64,000 nt of DNA from an uncultured Actinomycetes bacterium (GTDB lineage: Bacteria; Actinomycetota; Actinomycetes; Nanopelagicales; Nanopelagicaceae), in NCBI GenBank assembly GCA_903822425.1, contig CAIJOY010000039.1:1-64000 (forward strand), given 5' to 3'. The translations under genes and the position numbers were made by a program. The notes under the pieces are model-generated. The model was not told the origin of the DNA, ran no database searches, and saw nothing but the letters and a program-made list of their open reading frames with translations. Positions 35,643 to 44,424 of the stretch are shown one piece after another (position 1 is the stretch's first letter; the number at the start of each line of letters is the position of its first letter).

Positions 35643-37009
35643 CAGAGCTTGAAATAATCTTTTGATAGGTTGTAAGCGATATCTCCTGCTAAGTCCAGCG
35701 CTTCATCTTTTGTCATGCGATGGCGTGCGACTTCGCGGGCGAGGTAACTCGCATCAAATCTCCGTGCCACATCGTGGCGAACAGGGATTGAGCAGAATGC
35801 ACGAGTGTCGTCAATGAAACCCACGGTGTTGTAGTAACCCGCAGTTTCGGTAACAGATTCGCGCCAACGTTCCATTCCATTAAGGCTGTCATGAAACCAC
35901 CAAGGTGGACCCACACGTAATGATGGATATCCTCCAGCAAGAGGTGCAAGTTCGCGAGCATAGGCACTCTCATCGAGTGTGAATAGAACAGCACGGAAAT
36001 TTGGATGAAATCCAACTTCTTCTAAAAGTGGTTGAAGTTCGCGCGTGTATGTGGTTGTAACTGGAATATCGAATCCTTTATCAGGGCCGTATTTTTTGGC
36101 GATCAAGGATGAGTAGTTGCGCAGAGATCCTGCATGAATCAGCATGACTAGACCATCATCTGCCGCCATGCGAGCGTGCTCTAACAACATAACGGCACGA
36201 AATGTTGTGGCATCTTGAGAGTTAATTTCACCAGTCATTAATTGAGCAAATAACTTTTCTTTTACTTGGATGGATAAATTCAAAGTCTGCGCGCTTAAAA
36301 CCCCATGGTCGGTTGCAGTGGCGCCGTGGGCTTTGAAGTGAGCACGACGAATTTGCAGTGCCGACAGAAATCCAGCAAAAGTTGAACAATCTTCTTGAGT
36401 TGATTCGGCAAGTTCAGCAACAGTCTTTCTCCATAGAGGACGCTCTGGATCGCTGACGTCATCCGGGCGAAATGTTGGGATGACGCGGCCACCAAGATCG
36501 AGTTGGGAGAGCTTCTTATGCGATTGCAATGTGTCATTTGTTGCATCTGTCGTTGCTAGAACTTCGATGTTAAAACGACGAAAAAGTGCTTGAGGCAAGA
36601 ATTCTGGTTGAGCCAGGCGCTCATTAATTTGATCATAAATATGTTCGGCACTTTCCGGGGTAAGGATTTCGTAGACATCAAATAGCGAGGAGAAGATTTC
36701 TTGCATCCATACTCGAGTGGGTGTGGAGCGAAATGCTTTCCAATTCTGCGCAAAAAGTGCCCAAACTTCTCGAGGATCTCCAGATAGCTCGTCAAGAGCG
36801 ATTCCTTGACTCATTAAAATACGAGTGATGTAGTGATCTGGAGTAATTAACAAATCCACTGGGTTGGAGAAGGGTTTATTCTCTAACAGTAAGTCGGGAT
36901 TCACGTGTCCATGTGGAGCAATAATCGGATATCCGCGCATCTGGTCATAGATTTCGCGCGCCAAGGGCAACGATGCTGGGTCGGTCCCCAGGAAGCGATC
37001 TTTAAACAT
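35642..37009 (-). CDS. uxaC: Uronate isomerase
   Basis: Isomerises glucuronate to fructuronate and galacturonate to tagaturonate. The 455-residue amidohydrolase-fold protein has the N-terminal metal motif APHGHVNPDLLLENKPFSNP, a central RPDD segment (IPTFRPDDVSDPE) and the C-terminal FIDDTRAFCSIPVRHDVARR. I start at ATG 37009 (MFKDRFLG), which overlaps the esterase stop by 8 bp; longer in-frame starts run deep into the esterase. It is the entry enzyme for both uronate branches. Confidence 0.92.
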   Translation of the reverse strand: MFKDRFLGTDPASLPLAREIYDQMRGYPIIAPHGHVNPDLLLENKPFSNPVDLLITPDHYITRILMSQGIALDELSGDPREVWALFAQNWKAFRSTPTRVWMQEIFSSLFDVYEILTPESAEHIYDQINERLAQPEFLPQALFRRFNIEVLATTDATNDTLQSHKKLSQLDLGGRVIPTFRPDDVSDPERPLWRKTVAELAESTQEDCSTFAGFLSALQIRRAHFKAHGATATDHGVLSAQTLNLSIQVKEKLFAQLMTGEINSQDATTFRAVMLLEHARMAADDGLVMLIHAGSLRNYSSLIAKKYGPDKGFDIPVTTTYTRELQPLLEEVGFHPNFRAVLFTLDESAYARELAPLAGGYPSLRVGPPWWFHDSLNGMERWRESVTETAGYYNTVGFIDDTRAFCSIPVRHDVARRFDASYLAREVARHRMTKDEALDLAGDIAYNLSKDYFKL

Positions 37010-38045
37010 GTGCAACCATCCAATCGAAAGCATCTTCTTGCATTTGCTCCGTAAAGGAGTGGCGTACGGGATAAGAGTCACCACGATAGTTCACATGATG
37101 CAAAGTTAAAAGTTGATGAGCGTCCTTCATGCCTTTGTCTGTGAATAATTGGTCGTTACCGCAATATTGAACATAAAGTGGGTGTGGTGATCCGATCATT
37201 GCAACCCCTGGCCAATCAGTTGCACGTGCAAGTCCTTGAGGAAAAAACATCCACGAATGGGGTGCTACATGAATATCGATCATGGATTCATAAGTCGCCA
37301 TGGCACCAACGCTGACGGTGGCCCGAAGTTGGGGAGATGTGGCATGCAAATAAATTGCGCGACAACCCCCACCAGAGAGGCCGACTGCACTTATCGAACC
37401 ATTCATTTCTGGAAGGTTTTGAGCAACCGCTAAGGCAACTCGATCATCAAAGTTCAGCAGACCTGCAAGTGTTGTACCAAACAGACTTAAGTATTTCGAT
37501 AGTGCCATTGATTCATGCATAACTGAGAGTTTTTCGTAATCAGGTGCGCCGAGTAATTCAAGCAACCGCGCTGGCATATTCTCCATCGGAAATCGGCGCG
37601 AGCCCCACATGAAGCAATCAAATGCCAAGACAGCAAAACCTCGCTTTGCAAGCTCATTTGCTGGAGCCCGGTTGCCGTAGTGATCTTTGCGTACCCATTG
37701 CAGGTGCTCGGGAAGCTGGCCTACTCCTTCGACAACTTTCTCTTTTCCATACTCTTTAACATCATCGTGGCTATGTAGAAATAGCGCGCCGGGTAAAGGT
37801 TTAGTTTCTCCTTCTGGTTTGAGTAAAAACGCTTGCGTGCGGGGGCCCCAACCAGTGCTCCAACTAATTTCGGTGATATGCACACCTTCAAAGATTGTTG
37901 ATTTGCCGCGTTCAATCGCGAAGTCTGTAGGAAATTTAGGGAGAGTTCCAAAGTAAGTGAGTATCGAGTTGCTATCAATTTTAGGTTGTGCTGGAGGTGC
38001 AAAAGAAAGTGCAGCAGGAAGATCTGCGAAAGGCCCAAGATCCAT
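37002..38045 (-). CDS. Alpha/beta-hydrolase, acetyl-xylan-esterase-like
   Basis: A 347-residue alpha/beta-hydrolase without signal peptide. The nucleophile is S224 in GLSGGGCR, the oxyanion-side segment is FLHSHDDVKEYGKEK, and the likely catalytic His is in the C-terminal RHSFTEQMQ. The fold is of the dienelactone hydrolase / acetyl esterase group. Cytoplasmic location beside uxaC and a sugar importer suggests removal of acetyl or other acyl groups from imported oligosaccharides. Start ATG 38045 overlaps the preceding stop (TGATG). Confidence 0.7.
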   Translation of the reverse strand: MDLGPFADLPAALSFAPPAQPKIDSNSILTYFGTLPKFPTDFAIERGKSTIFEGVHITEISWSTGWGPRTQAFLLKPEGETKPLPGALFLHSHDDVKEYGKEKVVEGVGQLPEHLQWVRKDHYGNRAPANELAKRGFAVLAFDCFMWGSRRFPMENMPARLLELLGAPDYEKLSVMHESMALSKYLSLFGTTLAGLLNFDDRVALAVAQNLPEMNGSISAVGLSGGGCRAIYLHATSPQLRATVSVGAMATYESMIDIHVAPHSWMFFPQGLARATDWPGVAMIGSPHPLYVQYCGNDQLFTDKGMKDAHQLLTLHHVNYRGDSYPVRHSFTEQMQEDAFDWMVAHV

Positions 38046-38695
38046 CACAAGACGCCATACTTTGCAAAGGCTGCGCTTGGACTCATTCCTTCCTTCACCG
38101 CTTTTCTAAATTGACTTTCACCAGAGTTCTTCTCTTCGACGCGTTTAACAACTTCGTCAATAAGTTTGGTCGGAACCACAACTACGCCATCTACATCTGC
38201 CACTATTAAATCACCAGGGTTAATTCTCACGCCATCAATCACACCGACGACATTATGTGCGATGACTTCGTATCGCCCATTAATATCCAATGGACTTGTT
38301 CCAGTTCCAAAAACATTGAAACCCATTTCGCGCATCCGAGTGACATCCCGCACTGGTCCATCAGTGAGTGCGCCAGCAACTCCTTTAAACTTACATGCAG
38401 TTGATAAAAGTTCTCCCCACAGAGATGCATGACCCAATCGATTGGTAGGTGTTACATACACGTGGTCTTTACCAACAGCATCGAGTGCCTGTAGTAGTCC
38501 GACGTAGGGAACTTCAGGTGCTGCATGAACAACTTCTAACTCAACGGGGAATGCAAAACCCATCATGACCCCAGAACCAGAGATCATCGAAATATCTGAT
38601 CCCAGAACTTGTTTCCGATAGCCCAAGTGATCCAGACAATCTGAGGCCAAAGCGGCGGAGAAAATCTGGCGCAAGTGGGGAAGGTCAAGATTCAT
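38045..38695 (-). CDS. RraA / HMG-aldolase-family protein
   Basis: A 216-residue RraA-fold protein. The class II pyruvate aldolase signature is present: GVAGALTDGPVRDVTRMREMG (Arg-Asp catalytic pair) and a downstream VVVVPTKL strand. True aldolases of this group cleave 4-hydroxy-4-methyl-2-oxoglutarate or related 2-keto acids; others are RNase E inhibitors or of unknown role. In a sugar-acid operon, a retro-aldol or oxaloacetate-decarboxylase activity is the better guess. First gene of the minus-strand operon rraA-like/esterase/uxaC/reductase. Confidence 0.75.
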   Translation of the reverse strand: MNLDLPHLRQIFSAALASDCLDHLGYRKQVLGSDISMISGSGVMMGFAFPVELEVVHAAPEVPYVGLLQALDAVGKDHVYVTPTNRLGHASLWGELLSTACKFKGVAGALTDGPVRDVTRMREMGFNVFGTGTSPLDINGRYEVIAHNVVGVIDGVRINPGDLIVADVDGVVVVPTKLIDEVVKRVEEKNSGESQFRKAVKEGMSPSAAFAKYGVL

Positions 38696-38748
38696 GGCCC
38701 CACGTTAGGGGCAAAGCGGACAATTCTCAAAGGTTTCAGGCTCGATTT

Positions 38749-38787
38749 ATAACGAATTCATAACGAACAGATAACAAAGATCGTTAT
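38749..38787. promoter_or_regulatory. Helically phased ATAACRAA repeats, operator candidate
   Basis: ATAACGAA at 38749, ATAACGAA at 38760 and ATAACAAA at 38771 recur with an exact 11-bp period, followed by an inverted CGTTAT at 38782-38787. They lie in the divergent region between the uronate operon and the sugar-binding protein gene, just upstream of a TTGACA -35. One-turn spacing puts the boxes on one DNA face, as for oligomeric regulators. Confidence 0.5.
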
Positions 38788-38807
38788 CCATTCCCTCGAC
38801 CTGTTGG

Positions 38808-38835
38808 TTGACACAGGTTGGCCACTAGATAAGCA
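38808..38835 (+). promoter_or_regulatory. Promoter of the sugar ABC operon
   Basis: A perfect -35 TTGACA (38808-38813) is followed after 16 nt by TAAGCA (38830-38835), a fair -10. The predicted 5' UTR of about 45 nt contains the weak purine stretch GAGAATGG before the ATG. The phased ATAACRAA boxes end 20 bp upstream of the -35. Confidence 0.5.
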
Positions 38836-38888
38836 TTTGTCTGTGTAGTTCTACTACACCCAAAATCCTCGCAGAGAATGGACAATTA

Positions 38889-40163
38889 ATGCGTAAAAGC
38901 TCATATCGTCTTGCTGCAGCACTAGCCGCGGTTGCACTTGTTGTAGCCGGTTGCTCTTCATCATCGAAGACTGACACAGCTGCTGCTGACAAATCGCTAG
39001 AAATCTTCACATGGTGGTCTGCCGGTGGAGAAGCTGCAGGACTTGCAGAACTTGAGAACCAATTCAAGGCTGCAAATCCAAATACTGAATACATCAACGC
39101 TTCCATTGCTGGTGGCGCTGGCGTAAACGCAAAGGCAGTTCTTACCAGCCGCCTAGAGGCTAACGATCCACCAGATTCATTCCAAGCACATGCTGGTATG
39201 GAACTTGATGGATATGTAAAGTCCGGCAAGCTAGAAGACCTTACATTCCTTTACAAAGAACAGGGTTGGGACACAATTTTCCCAGCAGACTTAATCAAGA
39301 CACTGACTGTTGATGGAAAGATTTATTCTGTTCCAGTAAACATTCACCGTGCCAACGTTCTATGGTCAAACCCAGCAACAAATGCAAAAGCTGGCGTTGC
39401 CAAGGATCCTGCAACACTAGATGAGTTCTTCGCCAACCTTGAGAAGTTCAAGAAGGCCGGAATCCAACCTCTAGCACTTGCAACCGAGTGGACACAGGCA
39501 CACTTGATGGACTGGATGTTGCTTGCAACTCTTGGTCCAGATGCATTCAATGGTCTCTTCGACGGAACAACTTCATGGACAAGTCCAGAAGTTGCTAAAG
39601 CGCTGAAGAACTTCCAGAAAGCACTTGGCTATGCAAACAAGGATGCACAAAACCTTGACTGGCCAGATGCAGGCAAGCTCATCACATCCGGTAAAGCTGG
39701 ATACTTCATCATGGGCGACTGGGCATCAGCACAGTGGCAATCAGAAGGTCTTGTACTAGACACTGACTACACCTGGGCACCAGCTCCAGGAACTGTTGGT
39801 ATCTACCAATGGCTATCTGACTCATTCACACTTCCAGTTGGAGCTAAGGATCGCAATGCGGCCATTTCATGGTTGACAATTTGCGGTTCAAAGGATGGAC
39901 AAGATGCGTTCAACCCTAAGAAGGGTTCGATCTCAGCTCGTACCGACTCAGATCCAGCAGGATATGACAACTACCTCAAGGCAGCCATGGAGTCATGGAA
40001 GGTTGACCGCCTCGTCGGATCAACAGTTCACGGCGTTAACGGCAACAATGCTTTGATGGCTGCTTACAACTCAGCAGTAGGTAAGTTCTACACAGGCGGA
40101 TTTAAAGACACTGCCGGTCTAGCAACTGACCTTGCTGCAGCATACGAAGCAGGCAAAGCGTAA
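38889..40163 (+). CDS. Sugar ABC transporter substrate-binding lipoprotein
   Basis: A 424-residue CUT1-type extracellular solute-binding protein. It has a lipoprotein signal with lipobox VAGC (lipidated C22), a Ser/Thr linker, and then LEIFTWWSAGGEAAGL, the start of the group that includes the Thermus glucose/mannose-binding protein. Codon use is visibly biased (Lys almost always AAG, many GCA/GGA/CCA), suggesting strong expression. It is followed by a stable hairpin and two kinds of permease genes. Ligand is unknown; the neighbours suggest an oligosaccharide of pentoses or uronates. Confidence 0.9.
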   Translation: MRKSSYRLAAALAAVALVVAGCSSSSKTDTAAADKSLEIFTWWSAGGEAAGLAELENQFKAANPNTEYINASIAGGAGVNAKAVLTSRLEANDPPDSFQAHAGMELDGYVKSGKLEDLTFLYKEQGWDTIFPADLIKTLTVDGKIYSVPVNIHRANVLWSNPATNAKAGVAKDPATLDEFFANLEKFKKAGIQPLALATEWTQAHLMDWMLLATLGPDAFNGLFDGTTSWTSPEVAKALKNFQKALGYANKDAQNLDWPDAGKLITSGKAGYFIMGDWASAQWQSEGLVLDTDYTWAPAPGTVGIYQWLSDSFTLPVGAKDRNAAISWLTICGSKDGQDAFNPKKGSISARTDSDPAGYDNYLKAAMESWKVDRLVGSTVHGVNGNNALMAAYNSAVGKFYTGGFKDTAGLATDLAAAYEAGKA

Positions 40164-40203
40164 GCAGCGATTAAGTAGATTCACTCTACTTAATATGTTG
40201 TGA

Positions 40204-40247
40204 CATAGTTCTGGTGGGTGGCGTAATAGTCGCCCACCAGAACTATG
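40204..40247 (+). terminator. Perfect 15-bp hairpin between binding protein and permeases
   Basis: CATAGTTCTGGTGGG (40204-40218) pairs with CCCACCAGAACTATG (40233-40247) around a 14-nt loop. Only a broken T stretch follows (GGCTTTACTTTCTT). Such hairpins behind binding-protein genes act as partial terminators or as 3' stabilisers that raise the level of binding protein over permease. Confidence 0.75.
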
Positions 40248-40332
40248 GCTTTACTTTCTTGAAAAGCAACGATAAAAATATAGAAAATGAATAAGCAAAT
40301 AAAATTTTAATATGAATATGGGAAGGTCTCAG

Positions 40333-41238
40333 ATGGCAACTCTCCAAAAGAAAAGACTTACGAGTTCTGTAGGTGGATTCTTTTTCGTGCTTCCTTCCAT
40401 CATTGCGATTGCGATTTTCGTTTATGGAATGATTGCCTGGACACTCAATATTTCCCTTACCAACCGCAACTCATCAGCGGTCAAAGCCCCAAAACACGTC
40501 GGGCTGAAAAATTACATCGAACTGATGGCAGATGCGCGCTTTACGCATGCCTTAAGCAATCTTCTAAAATTTACTACCGTCTTTATTCTCGGAACGCTGA
40601 TCTCCGGATTTATCATGGCGCTCTTGCTCGAAAAGGGAATTAAGGGCGAAGGTCTTTTCCGCTCCATCTACCTCTATCCCATGGCGATCTCCTTCATCGC
40701 CATGGGTACCGTATGGCGCTGGCTATTGAATTCATCCCAAGGCGCCGATGCTGGCGGATTAAACCTCATCTTGCAAAAATTAGGGCTGGGCTTTCTCCAG
40801 AACAACTGGTACATCTCTGAAAAAGGATCGATGTTTGCCATGACGTTGCCTGCCATTTGGCAGATGAGCGGATATGTTTTGGCGCTTTTTCTCGCTGGAT
40901 TTCGCGGCATCCCTGATGATTTACGTGAAGCAGCCCGTGTAGATGGTGCGAGTGAATCTAAGATTTATCGCTATGTTCTCTTTCCTCAACTTAGCCCAAC
41001 GTTTTTAACAGTATTAATCATCTTAGGCCATATTTCTATGAAGGTCTTTGACTTAATTGTTGGTATTTCGGGCAAGAGCTATGTCACAGATGTGTTGGCT
41101 GTTTACATGTGGCAAGTAACATTTGATATTACTAACTACGCTAAAGGTGCGGCCATTGCCATCATCATCTTGCTGATGGTTGCAATTGTGGTTATTCCTT
41201 ATCTTCGTTATGTAAACAAAAATGAGGAATATCGCTAA
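40333..41238 (+). CDS. Sugar ABC transporter permease, MalF/UgpA type
   Basis: A 301-residue CUT1 inner-membrane subunit with six predicted helices and the EAA loop near the C-terminus (LREAARVDGASESKIYRYVLFPQL). ATG 40333 has GGAAGG 7 nt upstream; the ATG at 40312 lacks one. It overlaps the next permease start by one base (TAATG). It pairs with a MalG-type partner. Confidence 0.88.
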   Translation: MATLQKKRLTSSVGGFFFVLPSIIAIAIFVYGMIAWTLNISLTNRNSSAVKAPKHVGLKNYIELMADARFTHALSNLLKFTTVFILGTLISGFIMALLLEKGIKGEGLFRSIYLYPMAISFIAMGTVWRWLLNSSQGADAGGLNLILQKLGLGFLQNNWYISEKGSMFAMTLPAIWQMSGYVLALFLAGFRGIPDDLREAARVDGASESKIYRYVLFPQLSPTFLTVLIILGHISMKVFDLIVGISGKSYVTDVLAVYMWQVTFDITNYAKGAAIAIIILLMVAIVVIPYLRYVNKNEEYR

Positions 41239-42143
41239 TGAGTGCTAATAACGATCTCGTCGACCTCATTACTGCTCACCACACACCTTCACATGGTGGT
41301 TCTAGCAAGAAGTTAAGTGGCACTGCACAATTTTGGCTGATTTTCCGTTACATCTCCCTCACGCTCATTCTTGCAATGGTGATTTTGCCTATCTATGTCA
41401 TGGTGATTAACTCCTTTAAGGGAGTTTCTGTCTACCTACCTGACGCATTCGTTTTACCTAAGCACTTGAATTTTGATACATGGTCGAAGGCTTGGAAAGT
41501 CCTCGGAAAACCAATGAGCCGGACGCTGTTCTTCGTCGTCCAGTCCTCAATCATTTCCGCGATGATCGGTTCGATTAATGGCTATGTACTTTCCAAGTGG
41601 CGCTTCCGAGGATCCAAGATGGTCTTTACTCTCTTCTTATTTGGAATGTTCATCCCATATCAAGCGATTATGATTCCGCTGGTTCAATTCAACAAAGCAG
41701 TGGGATTGACTGGCTCTATTTATGTGCTTGTAGTTGCGCACGTTATTTATGGAATCCCGATTTGTACTTTGATTTTCCGCAATTACTACGCATCTATCCC
41801 AGATGAAATCATCGAAGCAGCCCGTGTTGATGGCGCTTCAATGACACGCATCTATCGTTCAATCATCCTGCCTTTATCGATTCCGGGCTTTGTTGTAGTT
41901 CTTATTTGGCAATTCACCTCCGCCTGGAACGATTTCCTTTTTGCTATCTTCCTTACCGGTGGATCGCCAAAGTTAGCTGTAGCAACTACTGCGCTTAACT
42001 TCTTAACGGCTGGAACAAACCAGGTGTATTACGGCATCAACATGACTGCCTCACTCATGGCTTCGATCCCTACGCTCTTGGTCTACATGTTCTTAGGACG
42101 TTATTTCTTGCGCGGCCTCCTCAGTGGTTCGCTAAAGGGTTAG
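41238..42143 (+). CDS. Sugar ABC transporter permease, MalG type (copy 1)
   Basis: A 301-residue CUT1 permease with six predicted membrane helices and the EAA loop IIEAARVDGASMTRIYRSI. It is very similar to the next gene over nearly the whole length: VILPIYVMVINS, the stretch from TLFFVVQSSIIS to FGMFIPYQAIMIPLVQF, and the last about 30 residues are almost identical. The N-terminal 30 residues and a loop near residue 255 differ. No ATP-binding subunit is in the cluster, so a shared MsiK/UgpC-type ATPase from elsewhere is expected. Confidence 0.9.
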   Translation: MSANNDLVDLITAHHTPSHGGSSKKLSGTAQFWLIFRYISLTLILAMVILPIYVMVINSFKGVSVYLPDAFVLPKHLNFDTWSKAWKVLGKPMSRTLFFVVQSSIISAMIGSINGYVLSKWRFRGSKMVFTLFLFGMFIPYQAIMIPLVQFNKAVGLTGSIYVLVVAHVIYGIPICTLIFRNYYASIPDEIIEAARVDGASMTRIYRSIILPLSIPGFVVVLIWQFTSAWNDFLFAIFLTGGSPKLAVATTALNFLTAGTNQVYYGINMTASLMASIPTLLVYMFLGRYFLRGLLSGSLKG

Positions 42144-42149
42144 GAAACC

Positions 42150-43043
42150 ATGAGCTCTGACATTGTCGACCGCATTGTCAAAACCTCAAGAAAGCCTAAG
42201 TCGAGCCGTAAACTCACGGGAACACAACAGTTCTGGTTAGTTTTTAGATACTTCGCACTTTTTATCATCCTGGCGATGGTGATTTTGCCGATCTATGTCA
42301 TGGTCATCAATTCACTTAAGGGTCCAGCTGTCTATTTACCAGATGCTTTTAATTTGCCGAAGAAATTATCGGTAGAGACGTGGCCACTTGCATGGGCAGT
42401 CCTGGGCAAACCGATGATGCGCACTTTATTTTTTGTGGTTCAGTCCTCCATTATTTCTGCAATCATCGGGTCGATCAACGGCTACGTGCTCTCTAAATGG
42501 CGCTTTCGTGGTTCAAGAATGGTCTTTACGCTCTTTCTTTTCGGAATGTTTATTCCATATCAAGCGATCATGATTCCGTTAGTGCAGTTCAACCGCATGG
42601 TGGGGCTGACCGGTTCGATTTATGTTTTGGTACTAGCTCACGTCGTTTACGGTATTCCAATCTGCACTCTGATTTTCCGTAACTACTATGCGGCGATACC
42701 TAATGAGCTTATCGAAGCCGCACGTGTTGATGGAGCATCCATGGTTCGCGTTTATCGCTCAATCATCGTCCCTCTTTCGATTCCGGGTTTTGTGGTGGTT
42801 TTAATTTGGCAATTTACTTCTGCTTGGAATGATTTCCTCTTTGCAATCTTCCTTACTGGTGGTTCACCGAAACTGGCTGTTGCTACAACGGCCCTGAACT
42901 TCATCGCAGGTGGTGCGGTAATTGTTAAGTACGGTATCAACATGACAGCATCGCTCATGGCATCTATTCCAACCCTTTTGGTTTATATGTTCCTAGGGCG
43001 CTACTTCTTACGCGGATTGTTGAGCGGTTCGCTTAAAGGTTAA
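42150..43043 (+). CDS. Sugar ABC transporter permease, MalG type (copy 2)
   Basis: A 297-residue paralogue of the preceding permease, 6 nt downstream, with EAA loop LIEAARVDGASMVRVYRSI. At DNA level many third codon positions differ although the protein is conserved, so the duplication is old and both copies look maintained by selection. It differs in the N-terminus and in the loop ALNFIAGGAVIVKYG (copy 1 has ALNFLTAGTNQVYYG). It overlaps the convergent GH43 gene by 4 bp. Confidence 0.9.
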   Translation: MSSDIVDRIVKTSRKPKSSRKLTGTQQFWLVFRYFALFIILAMVILPIYVMVINSLKGPAVYLPDAFNLPKKLSVETWPLAWAVLGKPMMRTLFFVVQSSIISAIIGSINGYVLSKWRFRGSRMVFTLFLFGMFIPYQAIMIPLVQFNRMVGLTGSIYVLVLAHVVYGIPICTLIFRNYYAAIPNELIEAARVDGASMVRVYRSIIVPLSIPGFVVVLIWQFTSAWNDFLFAIFLTGGSPKLAVATTALNFIAGGAVIVKYGINMTASLMASIPTLLVYMFLGRYFLRGLLSGSLKG

Positions 43044-44380
43044 GGGCGATACCAAATATCTGGCTCATTTAACGGAGTCAACCTAAAGAAATCGATATCA
43101 ATCCCTTCCTCGCCCGAGGAAAGTGTGTGGCTTGCAGAAACTCGGATGGGATGATCACCAGGCTGCAAAACTATGCGTCCGATAAGAATTTCACTCCACA
43201 TTCCGTGCGTCGCAGGGAAAAGCGTGCCGCGATTAATGTATTCCTCGTACGTAAGATTTTGTTTTCCATTATAAAAAAGGTGACGACCAATCATGACTCG
43301 GTTAAATCGATCTGCATTGCCGCTGCAGTAGCGTATCGAAAGTTTGTATTCAACAACGGGCCCGCTTTGGGCTAAGACGCTGACGCCAAATTCTTGTTGT
43401 GTCAGGCCTGTGACATAACCAGATCCGCTAAAGCCTGATCGTTTCGTTGAAAGATGGGTGCCATGGAGTTTGCCACCAGCGCGCTCTGCTACTTCGGCTT
43501 GGAGAATTTGTATCGTACTTCCGCTTCCAGCAATAGCTCCATTGAGTGATGGTGTAATCATTTCAATTTTGCCATCGACATCGTATGACAGTGGCTCGGC
43601 CATCAATGATCGACAACTTTCAGAGCCGGTGCCCCAAGCGCTGTGATAAAAGGCGTACCACTGGCTCTTAAATTCCACTATAGATCCATGAATGGTGCCG
43701 CTATGGCCGCGATATTGATCGATAAATACGCCTTGATATGTGTATGGGCCCAAGGGAGTATCTGCAGTTGCATAACACATCCGTTGTGGCCAAGTTTCAC
43801 CATCAAGGGCGGGGAAAGTGAGGTAATACTTTTCTTTGTATTTGTGCAAGAAAGGACCTTCATAGCCGTGGATATCTGCAGTGAGATTGCGAATCGTATC
43901 TGACTTAACCGATTTTAAATCTGGGTGAAGTTCTGCTATCAAAATTGAACCTCGTGCGCCCCAGACCAAATATGGAATTTGATTATCGATAAATAAAGAT
44001 GGATCTTGACCCCATTCAACACCGTCAATTGGCCCGCAGTCGGTGAAGGGACCTTCAGGGCGATCACTGACAGCAAGGCCAGTGCGGAATGTACTTGTGG
44101 CTTTTTCAATCGCACAGAAAACTAAGTAATACTTGCCTTGCCAAAAGTTGCAGTCAATCGCCCACATATGGCTGATAGCCCAAGAAACATTTTCGAGGTG
44201 CAGTATCCGTCCGTGATCTGTCCAATTCTGCATATCATCAGAGGAGAGCGCGTGATAGCAGACCATCGAGTCATAAGCATTTGTGTACGGTTCATCATAG
44301 GAGACGTAGATATATACGCGACCATCAAAGACATGAGCGGCAGGATCTGCAGCAAATATTGTCTTTACAATCGGATTCAT
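43040..44380 (-). CDS. Glycoside hydrolase family 43 (arabinofuranosidase/xylosidase type), intracellular
   Basis: A 446-residue enzyme with a five-bladed propeller domain. The catalytic base is D12 (FAADPAAHVF), the pKa-modulating Asp D126 (WGQDPSLFI) and the acid E174 (HGYEGPFLHK). The C-terminal 130 residues form a beta-sandwich resembling CBM6. There is no signal peptide, so it acts on imported oligosaccharides. Activity is probably alpha-L-arabinofuranosidase, beta-xylosidase or a galactosidase of this family. ATG 44380 lies 6 nt after TACTCT; the upstream ATG is rejected. Confidence 0.85.
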   Translation of the reverse strand: MNPIVKTIFAADPAAHVFDGRVYIYVSYDEPYTNAYDSMVCYHALSSDDMQNWTDHGRILHLENVSWAISHMWAIDCNFWQGKYYLVFCAIEKATSTFRTGLAVSDRPEGPFTDCGPIDGVEWGQDPSLFIDNQIPYLVWGARGSILIAELHPDLKSVKSDTIRNLTADIHGYEGPFLHKYKEKYYLTFPALDGETWPQRMCYATADTPLGPYTYQGVFIDQYRGHSGTIHGSIVEFKSQWYAFYHSAWGTGSESCRSLMAEPLSYDVDGKIEMITPSLNGAIAGSGSTIQILQAEVAERAGGKLHGTHLSTKRSGFSGSGYVTGLTQQEFGVSVLAQSGPVVEYKLSIRYCSGNADRFNRVMIGRHLFYNGKQNLTYEEYINRGTLFPATHGMWSEILIGRIVLQPGDHPIRVSASHTLSSGEEGIDIDFFRLTPLNEPDIWYRP

Positions 44381-44386
44381 ACGCGT

Positions 44387-44392
44387 AGAGTA
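44387..44392 (-). promoter_or_regulatory. -10 box, leaderless GH43 gene
   Basis: TACTCT on the minus strand ends 6 nt before ATG 44380. Confidence 0.5.
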
Positions 44393-44424
44393 TCGCCAGA
44401 AGAGCACAGATGTGGGGGAGAGCA

